A stretch of 64,000 nucleotides of DNA from Streptomyces cellulosae (lineage in GTDB: Bacteria; Actinomycetota; Actinomycetes; Streptomycetales; Streptomycetaceae). This document shows, piece after piece, positions 46,290 through 56,665 of this stretch (positions are counted from its first letter, which is position 1; every line of letters starts with the position of its first letter). Both the position numbers and the translations under genes were made by a program. A model generated the notes under the pieces. That model was given only the letters and a program-made list of their open reading frames with translations. It was not told the origin of the DNA and searched no databases. The stretch is from contig NZ_JOEV01000046.1 in assembly GCF_000721105.1 (NCBI RefSeq), positions 13,793 through 77,792 of the forward strand, written 5' to 3'.

Positions 46290-47510
46290 TCACTCGCCGG
46301 CAGGCGCGTGCTCCGTCGCCGTCCGTACGTCGATCTCGCGCCAGAACCCGGCCCGGATCGCATACCGGTCATGCTCGTCGATCTGGTCGTCCTTGTGCGC
46401 GAGCAGACCGAACCGGGCGGCGTAGCGCAGCAGCTCGCCGTCGATGCGGTGCGGGATGCGCGGGTACATCGCGGACAGTTTCTGCAGGTGGCCCTGGTCG
46501 CCCAGCCGCTCCATCCAGCGCCGCGCGAAGACCTGTCCCACCTCGAAGGGGTCCCCGCCGACCGTGGTGATGTCCTCCTCCCGGTCGGCCCACCGCTGCT
46601 CCGCCGTGGTCAGCTGCGCCAGCGTCGGCATGGAGGCGGCCTCGGGAGGCTCCGAGGCGCCACCGGGCCGGTCGACCCAGCCCTTGTCGGAGGACCAGCG
46701 CAGGGTCGCCGTCGTGGGCGGCTGGGCGGGCTGGATCCCGGGAGCCCGCAGCGCGGCCAGGTCCTTGGGGGTGGGGACGCCCTTCGGCGCGGGCACGCGC
46801 TGCTCACTGCCGTTCTCGGAGGCAGGTGCCGCCGGGGCGTGCTCGCCCTCGTCCGTGGGCCGCTCGGTCCCCGAGGAGAGCGCGGACTCGGGCAGCGGCG
46901 CCGACAGGATCGCGGCGATCTCGGGGCGCGGCGCGGGCGCCGGCGCGCAGATCCCGCCGAGTTCCTTGGCGCGGACGGCCTTGGTGATCCACGTACGGTC
47001 CAGGACGCGCCGCTCGTCGGCCTCGGCGACCAGGTCCTCGGACTGGTTGTAGTCGCCGTCGGCGGCCTGTACGGCCCACAGGTGTACGGCGACACCGTGC
47101 TCCTTGGCGGCCATCATGCCCGGCAGCAGATCTCCGTCGCCGGTCACCAGGACGACGTCGGAGCAGGCACGGTTGCGGGCCAGCTCGGTCAGCTCGGCGT
47201 GCATCGCGGCGTCCACGCCCTTCTGCGCCCAGCGGCCGTCGCTGCGGGTCAGGGCGCCGAGCCGGACGGTGACCCGGGGCATCACGCGCAGTCTGCGGTG
47301 TTCGGGCTGCGGGACACGGTCGGGGGCGCCGTCGAACCAGTAGATGCGCAGCAGCGGCCGCTCCGTGTCGGATTCGGCGCGTTCACGCAACCCGTGGATG
47401 AGGGCGGTGTGATCCACGGTGATCCGGGACCGTGAGGGCTCCCCGGCGAGGAGACTCGCGGCGGCCCCCAGCAGATACCCGGCGTCCACCAGGACGATGC
47501 AGCGGTCCAC
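46290..47510 (-). CDS. NYN-domain (PIN-like) protein
   Basis: 406 residues. The N-terminal NYN domain has acidic residues in CIVLVDAGYLLG, KGVDAAMHAELTEL and VVLVTGDGDLLPGM, the arrangement of a metal-dependent RNase fold. The middle (about 215-300) is Ala/Pro-rich and probably disordered. The C-terminal part (PTLAQLTTAEQRW to DVRTATEH) is helical. GTG 47510 is preferred because GGAAGAGG lies 9 bp upstream; GTG 47519 is too close to it. Related to LabA/DUF88 proteins; RNA target unknown. Confidence 0.82.
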   Translation of the reverse strand: MDRCIVLVDAGYLLGAAASLLAGEPSRSRITVDHTALIHGLRERAESDTERPLLRIYWFDGAPDRVPQPEHRRLRVMPRVTVRLGALTRSDGRWAQKGVDAAMHAELTELARNRACSDVVLVTGDGDLLPGMMAAKEHGVAVHLWAVQAADGDYNQSEDLVAEADERRVLDRTWITKAVRAKELGGICAPAPAPRPEIAAILSAPLPESALSSGTERPTDEGEHAPAAPASENGSEQRVPAPKGVPTPKDLAALRAPGIQPAQPPTTATLRWSSDKGWVDRPGGASEPPEAASMPTLAQLTTAEQRWADREEDITTVGGDPFEVGQVFARRWMERLGDQGHLQKLSAMYPRIPHRIDGELLRYAARFGLLAHKDDQIDEHDRYAIRAGFWREIDVRTATEHAPAGE

Positions 47511-47731
47511 ACGACTCACCCTCTTCCCGGGAGATTTGCTTCGGGCTTGCTTCGAGTCTGCCCGACCACGCGGGGGTTAACGGCCCGAACTCGATCTTCG
47601 GCGTGGCGTTTCGGGAGTTCGCACGCCGACGAACCCTGTCACAGACGGTAATTATCCGACATGCGCCCTCTGTCAGCCTATGTGAATCTGGTCCCGGCCC
47701 TGGCCCTTAGATCCCCACAGGAGGCAGCACC

Positions 47732-47896
47732 ATGGCCAAGAACAGGAAGCAGGACCGAAAGCAGTCCCAGTCCGAGCGTGGTCAGCAGGTGACCCAGCCG
47801 TCGTCGATGGAGACGCAGGCCGAGGAGCGCGCCACCCAGATGACACCGGGTGACATGGCGCCCAAGGGGCGTAAGAAGCGCTTCGGTCACAACTGA
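47732..47896 (+). CDS. Small basic hydrophilic protein
   Basis: 54 residues, MAKNRKQDRKQSQSERGQQ to MAPKGRKKRFGHN. It has a strong ribosome site (AGGAGG, 8 bp spacing), normal codon bias, and ends 39 bp before a 14-bp perfect hairpin. Rich in Lys, Arg and Gln, with no hydrophobic segment, so likely cytoplasmic and unstructured. Unknown function; similar small proteins occur in Streptomyces. Confidence 0.75.
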   Translation: MAKNRKQDRKQSQSERGQQVTQPSSMETQAEERATQMTPGDMAPKGRKKRFGHN

Positions 47897-47935
47897 CATC
47901 CGTGTGACGGGTTGTTGCAGCCCGGCCACAACACC

Positions 47936-47967
47936 GAGGGGCGCATCCGCGTACGGATGCGCCCCTC
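47936..47967. terminator. Bidirectional terminator between the small basic gene and dnaE
   Basis: A perfect 14-bp stem, GAGGGGCGCATCCG with CGGATGCGCCCCTC, encloses CGTA. It lies between convergent genes. Confidence 0.85.
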
Positions 47968-48013
47968 GCGCACATCAAGTGTCCGGCCGCCGACGGCCCG
48001 GAGATCCCGCGGA

Positions 48014-51000
48014 TCAGCCCGCCAGGCAGGACGGTCCCAGCAGCACCTTCAGGTCACCGAACAACGCCGGGTCGGGTTTCACCCGGTGCCGGTCCAGGCG
48101 CAGCACGGTCGTCTTGCGCGGCCCCTGGAGCTTGATCCGGACCTCGCTCTCGCCCTTGTGGTGGCTGAGGATCTCGCCGAGCCGGCTGACCATGGGCGGG
48201 GTGACCCGGGTGGCCGGGATGGTGAGGATCACGGGCGCGTTGGCACCCGCGTTCGACAGGTCGGGGACCTGGAGTTCCATGGCGACGAGCCGGGGTACGT
48301 CCTCGCGCTTGTCGAGGCGGCCCTTGACGAACACCACGGCGTCCTCGACGAGTTGGGTCGACACCAGCTGGTAGGTCGCCGGGAAGAACATGCACTCGAT
48401 GGAACCGGCCAGATCCTCCACGGTGGCGATGGCCCACGCGTTGCCCTGCTTGGTCATCTTGCGCTGCAGCCCGGAGATGATCCCGCCGATGGTCACCACC
48501 GCGCCGTCGGCGTGCTCGCCTCCGGTGAGCTGGGCGATGCCCGCGTCCGCCTTGTCGGACAGCACGTGCTCCAGGCCGAACAGGGGGTGGTCGGAGACGT
48601 ACAGACCGAGCATCTCCCGTTCCTGGGCGAGCAGATAGGTCTTGTCCCACTCCTCGGTGGTGAACTCCACGTCGAGGCCGAAGCCGGGCTCGCTGGTGTC
48701 CTCCTCGCCCATGCCGCCGAAGAGGTCGAACTGCCCCTCGGCCTCCTTGCGCTTGACCGCCACCACGTTGTCGATCATCGGCTCGTACTGGGCGGTGAGC
48801 CCCTTGCGGGTGTGTCCCATGCTGTCGAAGGCGCCGGCCTTGATCAGCGATTCCGTCGTCCGCTTGTTGCAGACCACCGCCTCGACCTTGTCGAGGTAGT
48901 CGGGGAAGGAGGCGTACTTCCCCTTGGCCTTGCGGCTGCGGATGATCGACTCGACCACGTTCGTGCCGACGTTGCGGACGGCGGAGAGGCCGAAGAGGAT
49001 CACGTCGTCGCCCTGCGCGGCGAAGTTCGACTCGGACTCGTTGACGTTGGGCGGCAGCACCCTGATGCCCATGCGGCGGCACTCGTTGAGGTAGACGGCC
49101 GACTTGTCCTTGTCGTCCTTGACGGAGGTGAGGAGGGCGGCCATGTACTCGGCGGGGTAGTTCGCCTTCAGGTACGCCGTCCAGTACGAGACCAGTCCGT
49201 ACGCGGCCGAGTGGGCCTTGTTGAACGCGTATCCGGCGAAGGGGACCAGCACGTCCCACAAGGCCTGGATCGCCTCGTCGCTGTAGCCGTTCTTCTTGGC
49301 GCCGGCCTGGAAGATGGTGAAGTTCTTCGCCAGCTCCTCGGGCTTCTTCTTGCCCATCACGCGGCGGAGGATGTCGGCCTCGCCGAGCGAGTACCCGGCG
49401 ATGATCTGGGCGGCCTTCTGGACCTGCTCCTGGTAGACGATCAGACCGTAGGTGACCGCCAGGACCTCCTCGAGGGGCTCTTCGAGCTCCTTGTGGATCG
49501 GCGTGATCTCCTGGCGGCCGTTCTTGCGCTCCGCGTAGTTGATGTGCGAGTTCATGCCCATCGGACCCGGCCGGTACAGGGCCGAGACGGCGGAGATGTC
49601 CTCGAAGTTGTCGGGCTGCATCTGGCGCAGCAGGGAGCGCATCGGCCCGCCGTCGAACTGGAAGACGCCGAGGGTGTCCCCGCGGCAGAGCAGTTCGAAG
49701 GTCTTCGGGTCGTCCAGCGGGAGGGAGAGCATCTCCAGATCGATGCCCTTGTTGGCCTTCACCATCTTGATGGCGTCGTCCATGATCGTGAGGTTGCGCA
49801 GGCCCAGGAAGTCCATCTTGAGCAGGCCCAGCGACTCACACTGCGGGTAGTCCCACTGGGTGATCGTCACGCCGTCGGTGTGCCGCACCCAGATCGGGGC
49901 GTGATCGACGATGGGCTCGCTGGACATGATCACGCCGGCCGCGTGCACGCCCATCTGCCTCACCAGGCCCTCGACGCCCTTGGCGGTGTCGATGACCTTC
50001 TTCACGTCCGGCTCGTTCTCGTACATCGCCCGGATCTCGCCCGCTTCGCTGTAGCGCGGGTGCGAGGGGTCGGTGATGCCGTTGAGGTCGATGCCCTTGC
50101 CGAGGACGTCGGCGGGCATCGCCTTGGTGAGGCGGTCGCCCATCGCGTACGGATAGCCCAGCACGCGCGCGGAGTCCTTGATCGCGTTCTTGGCCTTGAT
50201 CTTGCCGTACGTGCCGATCATGGCGACCTTGTCGGCGCCGTACTTCTCCGTCACGTACCGGATGACCTCGACGCGCCGACGCTCGTCGAAGTCGATGTCG
50301 ACATCGGGCATCGAGACGCGCTCGGGGTTGAGGAACCGCTCGAAGATCAGACCGTGCGGGATCGGGTCGAGGTCGGTGATGCCCATGGCGTACGCGACGA
50401 TCGAACCGGCCGCGGAGCCCCGGCCGGGGCCGACGGCGATGCCGTTGTTCTTGGCCCACATGATGAAGTCGGCGACGACGAGGAAGTACCCCGGGAACCC
50501 CATCTGGATGATGACGTCCATCTCGTAGTCGGCCTGCTTCTGCCGGTCCTCGGGGATGCCGCCGGGGAAACGGCGCTCCATGCCCCGGCGGACCTCCTCC
50601 TTGAACCAGGTGACCTCGGTGAAGCCCTCCGGGATGTCGAACTTCGGCATCAGGTCGCGCTTCTCGAACATGCCCGTGGTGTCGATCTGCTCGGCGACCA
50701 GGAGGGTGTTGCGGCAGCCCTCCTGCCAGGCGTCCGAGGAGTCGATGGCGTACATCTCGTCCGTGGACTTCAGGTAGTAGCCGGTGCCGTCGAAGCGGAA
50801 GCGGTCCGGATCCGAGAGGTTCTTGCCGGTCTGGATGCACAGCAGCGCGTCGTGGGCGGTCGCCTCGTGCGCGTACGTGTAGTGCGAGTCGTTGGTGACC
50901 AGCGGCGGGATGCCGAGCTTCTTGCCGATGTCCAGCAGGCCGTCACGGACGCGGCGTTCGATCTCGATGCCGTGGTCCATCAGTTCCAGGAAGTAGCGGT

Positions 51001-51553
51001 CCTTGCCGAAGATGTCCTGGTAGTCGGCCGCCGCCTTCAGCGCCTCGTCGTACTGGCCCAGCCGCAGCCGCGTCTGCAGCTCGCCCGACGGGCAGCCGGT
51101 GGACGCGATGAGCCCCTCGGACCACTGGGAGATGGTCTCCTTGTCCATGCGGGGCCACTTCTGCAGCCAGCCCTCGGCGTACGCGTCCGAGGACAGCTTG
51201 AAGAGGTTGTGCAGGCCGGTCGCGTCGGCCGCCCAGATCGTCTTGTGGGTGTAACCACCCGAACCGGAGACGTCGTCGCGCTTCTGGTGCGGCTGACCCC
51301 ACTGGATCTTGCGCTTGTTGCGCCGCGACTCGGGCGCCACATACGCCTCGATCCCGATGATCGGGGTGACCCCGGCCTTCTCCGCGGAGTGGAAGAAGTC
51401 GTACGCCCCGTGCAGGTTGCCGTGGTCGGACATCGCGATGTGCGTCATGCCCATCTCGTTGCACGCGTTGAACATGTCCTTCAGCCGCGCGGCACCGTCC
51501 AGCAGCGAGTACTGGGTGTGGACGTGCAGGTGCGTGAACGGCGGCTTTGACAC
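48014..51553 (-). CDS. dnaE: DNA polymerase III alpha subunit
   Basis: 1179-residue replicative polymerase, the length reported for Streptomyces DnaE. The PHP domain starts with HLHVHTQYSLLDG and SDHGNLHGAYDF. The palm has GPGRGSAAGS and PDVDIDFDERR (catalytic aspartates near residue 418). The C-terminal OB-fold follows. The GTG at 51553 (VSKPPFTHLHVHT) has GGAGG upstream; the frame extends 8 codons further but without support. Confidence 0.98.
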   Translation of the reverse strand: MSKPPFTHLHVHTQYSLLDGAARLKDMFNACNEMGMTHIAMSDHGNLHGAYDFFHSAEKAGVTPIIGIEAYVAPESRRNKRKIQWGQPHQKRDDVSGSGGYTHKTIWAADATGLHNLFKLSSDAYAEGWLQKWPRMDKETISQWSEGLIASTGCPSGELQTRLRLGQYDEALKAAADYQDIFGKDRYFLELMDHGIEIERRVRDGLLDIGKKLGIPPLVTNDSHYTYAHEATAHDALLCIQTGKNLSDPDRFRFDGTGYYLKSTDEMYAIDSSDAWQEGCRNTLLVAEQIDTTGMFEKRDLMPKFDIPEGFTEVTWFKEEVRRGMERRFPGGIPEDRQKQADYEMDVIIQMGFPGYFLVVADFIMWAKNNGIAVGPGRGSAAGSIVAYAMGITDLDPIPHGLIFERFLNPERVSMPDVDIDFDERRRVEVIRYVTEKYGADKVAMIGTYGKIKAKNAIKDSARVLGYPYAMGDRLTKAMPADVLGKGIDLNGITDPSHPRYSEAGEIRAMYENEPDVKKVIDTAKGVEGLVRQMGVHAAGVIMSSEPIVDHAPIWVRHTDGVTITQWDYPQCESLGLLKMDFLGLRNLTIMDDAIKMVKANKGIDLEMLSLPLDDPKTFELLCRGDTLGVFQFDGGPMRSLLRQMQPDNFEDISAVSALYRPGPMGMNSHINYAERKNGRQEITPIHKELEEPLEEVLAVTYGLIVYQEQVQKAAQIIAGYSLGEADILRRVMGKKKPEELAKNFTIFQAGAKKNGYSDEAIQALWDVLVPFAGYAFNKAHSAAYGLVSYWTAYLKANYPAEYMAALLTSVKDDKDKSAVYLNECRRMGIRVLPPNVNESESNFAAQGDDVILFGLSAVRNVGTNVVESIIRSRKAKGKYASFPDYLDKVEAVVCNKRTTESLIKAGAFDSMGHTRKGLTAQYEPMIDNVVAVKRKEAEGQFDLFGGMGEEDTSEPGFGLDVEFTTEEWDKTYLLAQEREMLGLYVSDHPLFGLEHVLSDKADAGIAQLTGGEHADGAVVTIGGIISGLQRKMTKQGNAWAIATVEDLAGSIECMFFPATYQLVSTQLVEDAVVFVKGRLDKREDVPRLVAMELQVPDLSNAGANAPVILTIPATRVTPPMVSRLGEILSHHKGESEVRIKLQGPRKTTVLRLDRHRVKPDPALFGDLKVLLGPSCLAG

Positions 51554-51813
51554 GGCTGCGGCCTCCAAGGAAAACATACGTCGACGGGTGTCCCACCGGT
51601 TGCGGACAGTCTGGGGGACAGCGTCGAAGTCTATGCCTCGCCACTGACACTCGGCGGGCTGCCCCGCGTACCTTCATGTGAAGAAAACGCGGCACCCCGC
51701 TCACCCCTTTCGCGCGAGGTCGCGGGCACTCCCCCCGACCGTCGCGCGTTGGTGTGGGCAAGAGGATCCGCCCCAAAAAGTCACGCACCATCTGCACCAG
51801 GAGGCACCCAGCG

Positions 51814-53154
51814 ATGTCGGTCCCGCAGCTCAACGACGAGCACCGCGGCGAGGAGATCCTCGCCGTCTTCGACACCGCCTTCGGCCAGCTCCTGGCCGCC
51901 GACCCGGCCGCGTTCCGCGTGAAGTTCCGGAAGATGGCGGCCTCGGCCTTCGCGTTCTACCGGGGCACGGCGTGCCTCTTCTACCACGACCTGACCGCAC
52001 ACAACGGATCCGGGTCGAAGCGGGGCGGGCCGTACCTGGACGAGCGCACCTCGCGCGTGTGGATCCACGGCGACCTGCACGCCGAGAACTTCGGCACGTA
52101 CATGGACGCCAACGGCCGGCTGATCTTCAACGTCAACGACTTCGATGAGGCGTACGTCGGCCCCTTCACCTGGGACCTCAAGCGCTTCTCCGCCTCCATC
52201 GCCCTCATCGGGTACGCCAAGGCGCTCAGCGACGAGCAGATCACCGAACTGGTGCGGGTGTACGCGGGCGCGTACCGCGAGCGGATCCACGCTCTGGCCA
52301 CCGGCGCAAAGAGCGACGAGGTGCCGCCGTTCACCCTGGACACCGCGCAGGGCCCGCTGCTGGACGCCCTGCGCGACGCCCGCTCGCTGACCCGCTTCGG
52401 GCTGCTGGACTCGATGACGGAGATCCGTGACTTCGAGCGCCGCTTCGCCCCGGGCGGCGGCTCCATCGAGCTGGACGCGGCGACCCGGTACAAGGTCCTC
52501 GCGGCGTTCGACGGCTATCTGGAGACGCTGCCGGAGACCTCGCTGGCCCGCCCCGACTCGTACCGCGTGAAGGACGTCGTGGGCCGCCGCGGCATCGGTA
52601 TCGGCTCGGCCGGTCTGCCGTCGTACAACATCCTCCTCGAGGGCCACAGCGACGCCCTGGAGAACGACGTCGTGATCTACATCAAGCAGGCCCAGACCCC
52701 GGCCGTCTCCCGGCACATCACGGACTCGGCGATCCGGGACTACTTCCAGCACGAGGGCCACCGCACGGTGATCTCCCAGCGCGCCCTCCAGGCGCACGCC
52801 GACCCGTGGCTGGGCTGGACCGAACTGGACGGCTCCGGTCAGCTGGTCGCCGAGGTCTCGCCGTACGCCGTGGACCTCGACTGGGGCGACATCGACGACC
52901 CGGAGGAGGTCGCGGCGGTCGTCGCCGACCTGGGCCGGGCCACCGCCACCATGCACGCGGCGGCGGACGACCAGTCCGGCGAGTCCCTGGTGCCGTTCTC
53001 CACCGAGCGGGCCATCGACGCGGCGATCGCCGCCGACGAGGAGAGCTTCGCGGGCCTGCTGGTCGACTTCGCGCACACCTACGGCGCACGCGCGCGTGCC
53101 GACCACCAGACCTTCGTGGACCTGTTCCGCAACGGACGGATCCCGGGTCTGTGA
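51814..53154 (+). CDS. DUF2252 (kinase-like fold) protein
   Basis: 446 residues. HGDLHAENFGTYMD and FNVNDFDEA are the ATP/metal-site motifs of aminoglycoside phosphotransferase-like folds; YRGTACLFYHDL precedes them. DUF2252 proteins lack a known substrate. ATG 51814 follows AGGAGG. Single gene, divergent from dnaE. Confidence 0.88.
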   Translation: MSVPQLNDEHRGEEILAVFDTAFGQLLAADPAAFRVKFRKMAASAFAFYRGTACLFYHDLTAHNGSGSKRGGPYLDERTSRVWIHGDLHAENFGTYMDANGRLIFNVNDFDEAYVGPFTWDLKRFSASIALIGYAKALSDEQITELVRVYAGAYRERIHALATGAKSDEVPPFTLDTAQGPLLDALRDARSLTRFGLLDSMTEIRDFERRFAPGGGSIELDAATRYKVLAAFDGYLETLPETSLARPDSYRVKDVVGRRGIGIGSAGLPSYNILLEGHSDALENDVVIYIKQAQTPAVSRHITDSAIRDYFQHEGHRTVISQRALQAHADPWLGWTELDGSGQLVAEVSPYAVDLDWGDIDDPEEVAAVVADLGRATATMHAAADDQSGESLVPFSTERAIDAAIAADEESFAGLLVDFAHTYGARARADHQTFVDLFRNGRIPGL

Positions 53155-53255
53155 CGATCCGCCGTCGGCAGGCGCCCTCATGGTGGGCCCTTTACGCCCT
53201 CACAGGGACTCTTTAGTGCTCCCTTACCGACCCGCGTGACAGACTCTCCTCTGCT

Positions 53256-53963
53256 ATGGACATATCCGGGACCCAGCTCAGAGCCGTACGCGCGGCACTG
53301 TTCACGACACTCGTCGTGACGCTCAGCAGCGCGTCGCACGTGCTGCTGTCCCGGGTTCCCCTGCCCCTCAACACGGTGGCCGTGATCGCGGCCGCCGTGT
53401 TCCTCGTCGCCTTCGCCCTGGCCGGCCGCGAGCGCGGCTTCGGCCGGATCGCCGCCCTGCTGATCCCGCTGGAGCTGGCCGCCGACACGGTGTTCACCAC
53501 CGGCCAGCAGGTCTGTTACGGCCCGGCCGGCGGCCCGGCCGCAGGCCCCCTGCGCTCCCTCGGCTTCGACGTGCTGTGCGGCGACGGCAGCGATGTCGGG
53601 GCCCCGCTGACCCGGGTGACCGGCACGGACACCGACCGGCTCGCGGGGCTGCTCGCCCACGCCCACCCGGCGACCGCCTGGCTGCTGCTCGGCACGCACA
53701 TCGCCATCGGCCTCCTCGCGGCCGCCTGGCTGCGCCGCGGCGAGCGGGCACTGGCCCAGCTGCTGCGGGCGGTGGCCGCGGCTGCTTCGACAGCGGTCCG
53801 ACCTCTGCTGCTCGCGGTCGCCGCCGTCACCGTACGGACGGCTCCCCCCGCACGCCGGATGCGGCGCGCCGTGGGTCGTACCACCTCCGCGCGCGGGCGG
53901 CTTCTCGCGCACTCCCTGGGACGGCGTGGACCGCCGTGCTCGCTCGCGTTCGCCGGAGTCTGA
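53256..53963 (+). CDS. Membrane protein of unknown function
   Basis: 235 residues with three or four hydrophobic segments (about 12-32, 38-55, 64-78 and 140-156). Two cysteines in the extracytoplasmic loop (QQVCYGPAGG and DVLCGDGSD) could form a disulfide. The C-terminal 70 residues are basic and Arg/Ala-rich. Upstream of a DsbA-like gene, which could act on that loop. No family recognised. Confidence 0.65.
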   Translation: MDISGTQLRAVRAALFTTLVVTLSSASHVLLSRVPLPLNTVAVIAAAVFLVAFALAGRERGFGRIAALLIPLELAADTVFTTGQQVCYGPAGGPAAGPLRSLGFDVLCGDGSDVGAPLTRVTGTDTDRLAGLLAHAHPATAWLLLGTHIAIGLLAAAWLRRGERALAQLLRAVAAAASTAVRPLLLAVAAVTVRTAPPARRMRRAVGRTTSARGRLLAHSLGRRGPPCSLAFAGV

Positions 53964-54074
53964 GCCGGGCCTTCGCCCCGGCCGGCGCCGAACAGCAACT
54001 GAGCACCAGTCAGTCCCCATACGTATTCCGCACACGACCCGGTCCTGTGCGCGTCCCCTACGGAGAACACCACC

Positions 54075-54893
54075 ATGAGCAATCGGAACAGCCAGGCAGC
54101 GAAGACGGCCGCCAGGGAACGGCTGCGCCAGGAGCGCGAGCGGCAGGCCAAGCGCAACAAGGTCAAGCGGCAGGTCGTCGTCGCCGGTTCGGTCGTCGGC
54201 GTGCTGGCCATCGCGGGCGGCATCGGGTACGCCGTCGTCCAGTCCAACAAGCCCAGCTACTGGGAGGGCCTGAAGGACGCCAAGGTCATCGCCCCGGCCA
54301 ACACCACGGGCGCGAAGGGCACCACGGTCGTCCTCGGCAAGGACACCGCCAAGAAGACCCTCAAGGTCTACGAGGACCCGCGCTGCCCGATATGCGCGCA
54401 GTTCGAGCAGACCGTCGGGTCCACCGTGAAGAAGGACCTCGACGGCGGCAAGTTCAAGATCCAGTACATCGGTGCCACGTTCATCGACAACAAGGACAAC
54501 GGCCAGGGCTCCAAGAACGCGCTGAGCGCCCTGGGCGCCGCGCTCAACGTCAGCCCCGAGGCCTTCCTCGAGTACAAGACCGCGATGTACTCGACGAAGT
54601 GGCACCCGGACGAGACGACCGACAAGTTCAAGGACGACGCCTACCTCATCAAGATCGCGAACACCGTGCCCGCGCTGAAGGACAACACGAAGTTCCAGGA
54701 CGCGGTCAACAAGGGCACGTACGACGCCTGGGCGCTGGCCATGTCGAAGACCTTCGACACCAACAAGGACGGCGTGACCGGCACCCCGAGCTTCGTCATG
54801 GACGGCAAGAAGCTCACCGCCGACGGCCAGGACAACCCGCCCATGACGGTGGCCGACTTCAACAGGGTGGTGGGTGCGGCGCTCAAGGGCTGA
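54075..54893 (+). CDS. Membrane-anchored DsbA-like thioredoxin-fold protein
   Basis: 272 residues: basic N-terminal head (1-32), transmembrane helix (about 34-55), then thioredoxin domain with Cys104-Pro-Ile-Cys107 (EDPRCPICAQF) and a GTPSFVMDG cis-proline loop. It resembles the protein next to trpA in build but has a different CxxC. It may help disulfide formation in exported proteins. A 13-bp hairpin follows. Confidence 0.85.
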   Translation: MSNRNSQAAKTAARERLRQERERQAKRNKVKRQVVVAGSVVGVLAIAGGIGYAVVQSNKPSYWEGLKDAKVIAPANTTGAKGTTVVLGKDTAKKTLKVYEDPRCPICAQFEQTVGSTVKKDLDGGKFKIQYIGATFIDNKDNGQGSKNALSALGAALNVSPEAFLEYKTAMYSTKWHPDETTDKFKDDAYLIKIANTVPALKDNTKFQDAVNKGTYDAWALAMSKTFDTNKDGVTGTPSFVMDGKKLTADGQDNPPMTVADFNRVVGAALKG

Positions 54894-54923
54894 CGCCCGT
54901 CCGGGATTTCAGCCTCCGCGTGA

Positions 54924-54957
54924 AGAGCGGGCGAACTTTTCCCGGTTCGCCCGCTCT
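54924..54957 (+). terminator. Terminator hairpin after the DsbA-like gene
   Basis: A perfect 13-bp stem, AGAGCGGGCGAAC with GTTCGCCCGCTCT, and an 8-base loop (TTTTCCCG). It lies 30 bp before the PhoD-like gene and should insulate it. Confidence 0.75.
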
Positions 54958-54987
54958 CGCCTGTACCGGCCAGTAACCTGATTGGCC

Positions 54988-56658
54988 GTGACCAGTCGAT
55001 ACAGATCATCCGAGAGCACCGACTCCGCCGACACACTGTCACCGCGCCGCCGTACGGTCGTCAAGGCCGCGGCCGCCACCGCCGTGCTGGCCGGCCCGCT
55101 CGTCGCCGCCCTGCCCGCGCGGGCCGCCGCCGACTCGCCCGCCTTCCTGCACGGCGTCGCCTCCGGGGACCCGCTGCCCGACGGCATACTGCTGTGGACC
55201 CGGGTGACGCCCACCGCCGAGGCGATACCCGGCTCCGGGCTCGGCCCGGACACCCCGGTGGACTGGATCGTCGCCAGGGACAAGGCACTGACCGACATCG
55301 TCGCCAAGGGTACGGTCACCGCCACCGCCGCCTTCGACCACACGGTGAAGGCGGACGTGCGCGGTCTGCGGCCCGCGACCGACTACTGGTTCCGCTTCTC
55401 GGCCGGCGGCACCGACTCCCCGGCGGCGCGCACCCGCACCGCGCCGGCGCCGGACGCGGCCGTCGCGGACCTGCGCTTCGGCGTGGTCTCCTGCGCCAAC
55501 TGGGAGGCCGGCTACTTCTCGGCGTACCGCCATCTCGCGGCCCGCGGCGACCTGACCGCCTGGCTGCATCTGGGCGACTACATCTACGAGTACGGCACCG
55601 GCGCCTACGGCACCCGCGACACCGTCGTACGCCCGCACGTGCCGGCCCACGAGATCGTCACCCTCGCCGACTACCGCACCCGGCACGGCCGTTACAAGAC
55701 GGACCCCGACCTGCAGGCCCTGCACGCCACCGCCCCCGTGATCGCGATCTGGGACGACCACGAGTTCGCCAACGACGCCTGGTCGGGCGGGGCGGAGAAC
55801 CACACCGAGGGCGCCGAGGGCACCTGGGCGGCCCGTCAGGCCGCCGCCAAGCAGGCCTACTTCGAGTGGATGCCGGTGCGCACGGCGACAGCGGGAACGA
55901 CCTACCGCCGCCTGCGCTTCGGCAAGCTCGCCGACCTCTCGCTGCTCGACCTGCGCTCCTTCCGCTCGCAGCAGGTCTCCGTCGGCAACGGTTCGGTCGA
56001 CGACCCGGACCGCACGCTCACCGGCCGCGCCCAGCTCGACTGGCTCAAGGCCGGACTGAAGGCGTCCGACACCACCTGGCGGCTGATCGGCAACTCGGTG
56101 ATGATCTCGCCGTTCGCGATCGGCTCGCTCACCGCGGACCTCCTGGGGCCGCTCGCCGAGCTGCTGGGCCTGCCGAAGGAGGGGCTCGCCTTCAACACCG
56201 ACCAGTGGGACGGCTACACGGACGACCGCCGGGAACTGCTGGCCCACCTGCGTTCGAACGCCATCCGCAACACCGTGTTCCTGACCGGCGACATCCACAT
56301 GGCGTGGGCCAACGACGTGCCGGTGGACGCCGGTACGTATCCGCTGTCCGCCTCGGCCGCCACGGAGTTCGTGGTCACCTCGGTGACCTCCGACAACCTC
56401 GACGACCTCGTCAAAACGCCCGAGGGCGCGATCTCCGCGGTCGCCGCGCCGATCATCAGGGCCGCCAACCGGCACGTCCACTGGGTCGACACCGATCGCC
56501 ACGGCTACGGCGTCCTGGACATCACCGCCGACCGCGCGCAGATGGACTACTACGTGCTGTCCGACCGAACGAAGCCGAACGCGACCTCCTCCTGGGCCCG
56601 TTCGTACCGCACGCGCTCCGGCACGCAGAAGGTGGAGCGGACGTACGACCCCGTGTAG
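54988..56658 (+). CDS. phoD: PhoD-like alkaline phosphatase
   Basis: 556-residue secreted phosphodiesterase/phosphatase. The N-terminus has a twin-arginine signal ([17 protein letters not shown], residues 20-36) with cleavage after ALPARA near 46. Metal-site blocks are [29 protein letters not shown] and [10 protein letters not shown]. It releases phosphate from organic esters outside the cell. GTG 54988 was chosen over TTG 54982. The gap upstream shows no clear PHO box (GTTCACC direct repeats). Confidence 0.92.
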   Translation: MTSRYRSSESTDSADTLSPRRRTVVKAAAATAVLAGPLVAALPARAAADSPAFLHGVASGDPLPDGILLWTRVTPTAEAIPGSGLGPDTPVDWIVARDKALTDIVAKGTVTATAAFDHTVKADVRGLRPATDYWFRFSAGGTDSPAARTRTAPAPDAAVADLRFGVVSCANWEAGYFSAYRHLAARGDLTAWLHLGDYIYEYGTGAYGTRDTVVRPHVPAHEIVTLADYRTRHGRYKTDPDLQALHATAPVIAIWDDHEFANDAWSGGAENHTEGAEGTWAARQAAAKQAYFEWMPVRTATAGTTYRRLRFGKLADLSLLDLRSFRSQQVSVGNGSVDDPDRTLTGRAQLDWLKAGLKASDTTWRLIGNSVMISPFAIGSLTADLLGPLAELLGLPKEGLAFNTDQWDGYTDDRRELLAHLRSNAIRNTVFLTGDIHMAWANDVPVDAGTYPLSASAATEFVVTSVTSDNLDDLVKTPEGAISAVAAPIIRAANRHVHWVDTDRHGYGVLDITADRAQMDYYVLSDRTKPNATSSWARSYRTRSGTQKVERTYDPV

Positions 56659-56665
56659 CAGAGGG

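Noticed and set aside
47912..51550. A plus-strand open frame of about 1200 codons
   Set aside because: Antisense to dnaE; Leu/Val/Asp/Arg-rich composition is typical of a shadow frame.
54894..54987. A PHO box before phoD
   Set aside because: No GTTCACC-like direct repeats; the only structure is the terminator of the preceding gene.
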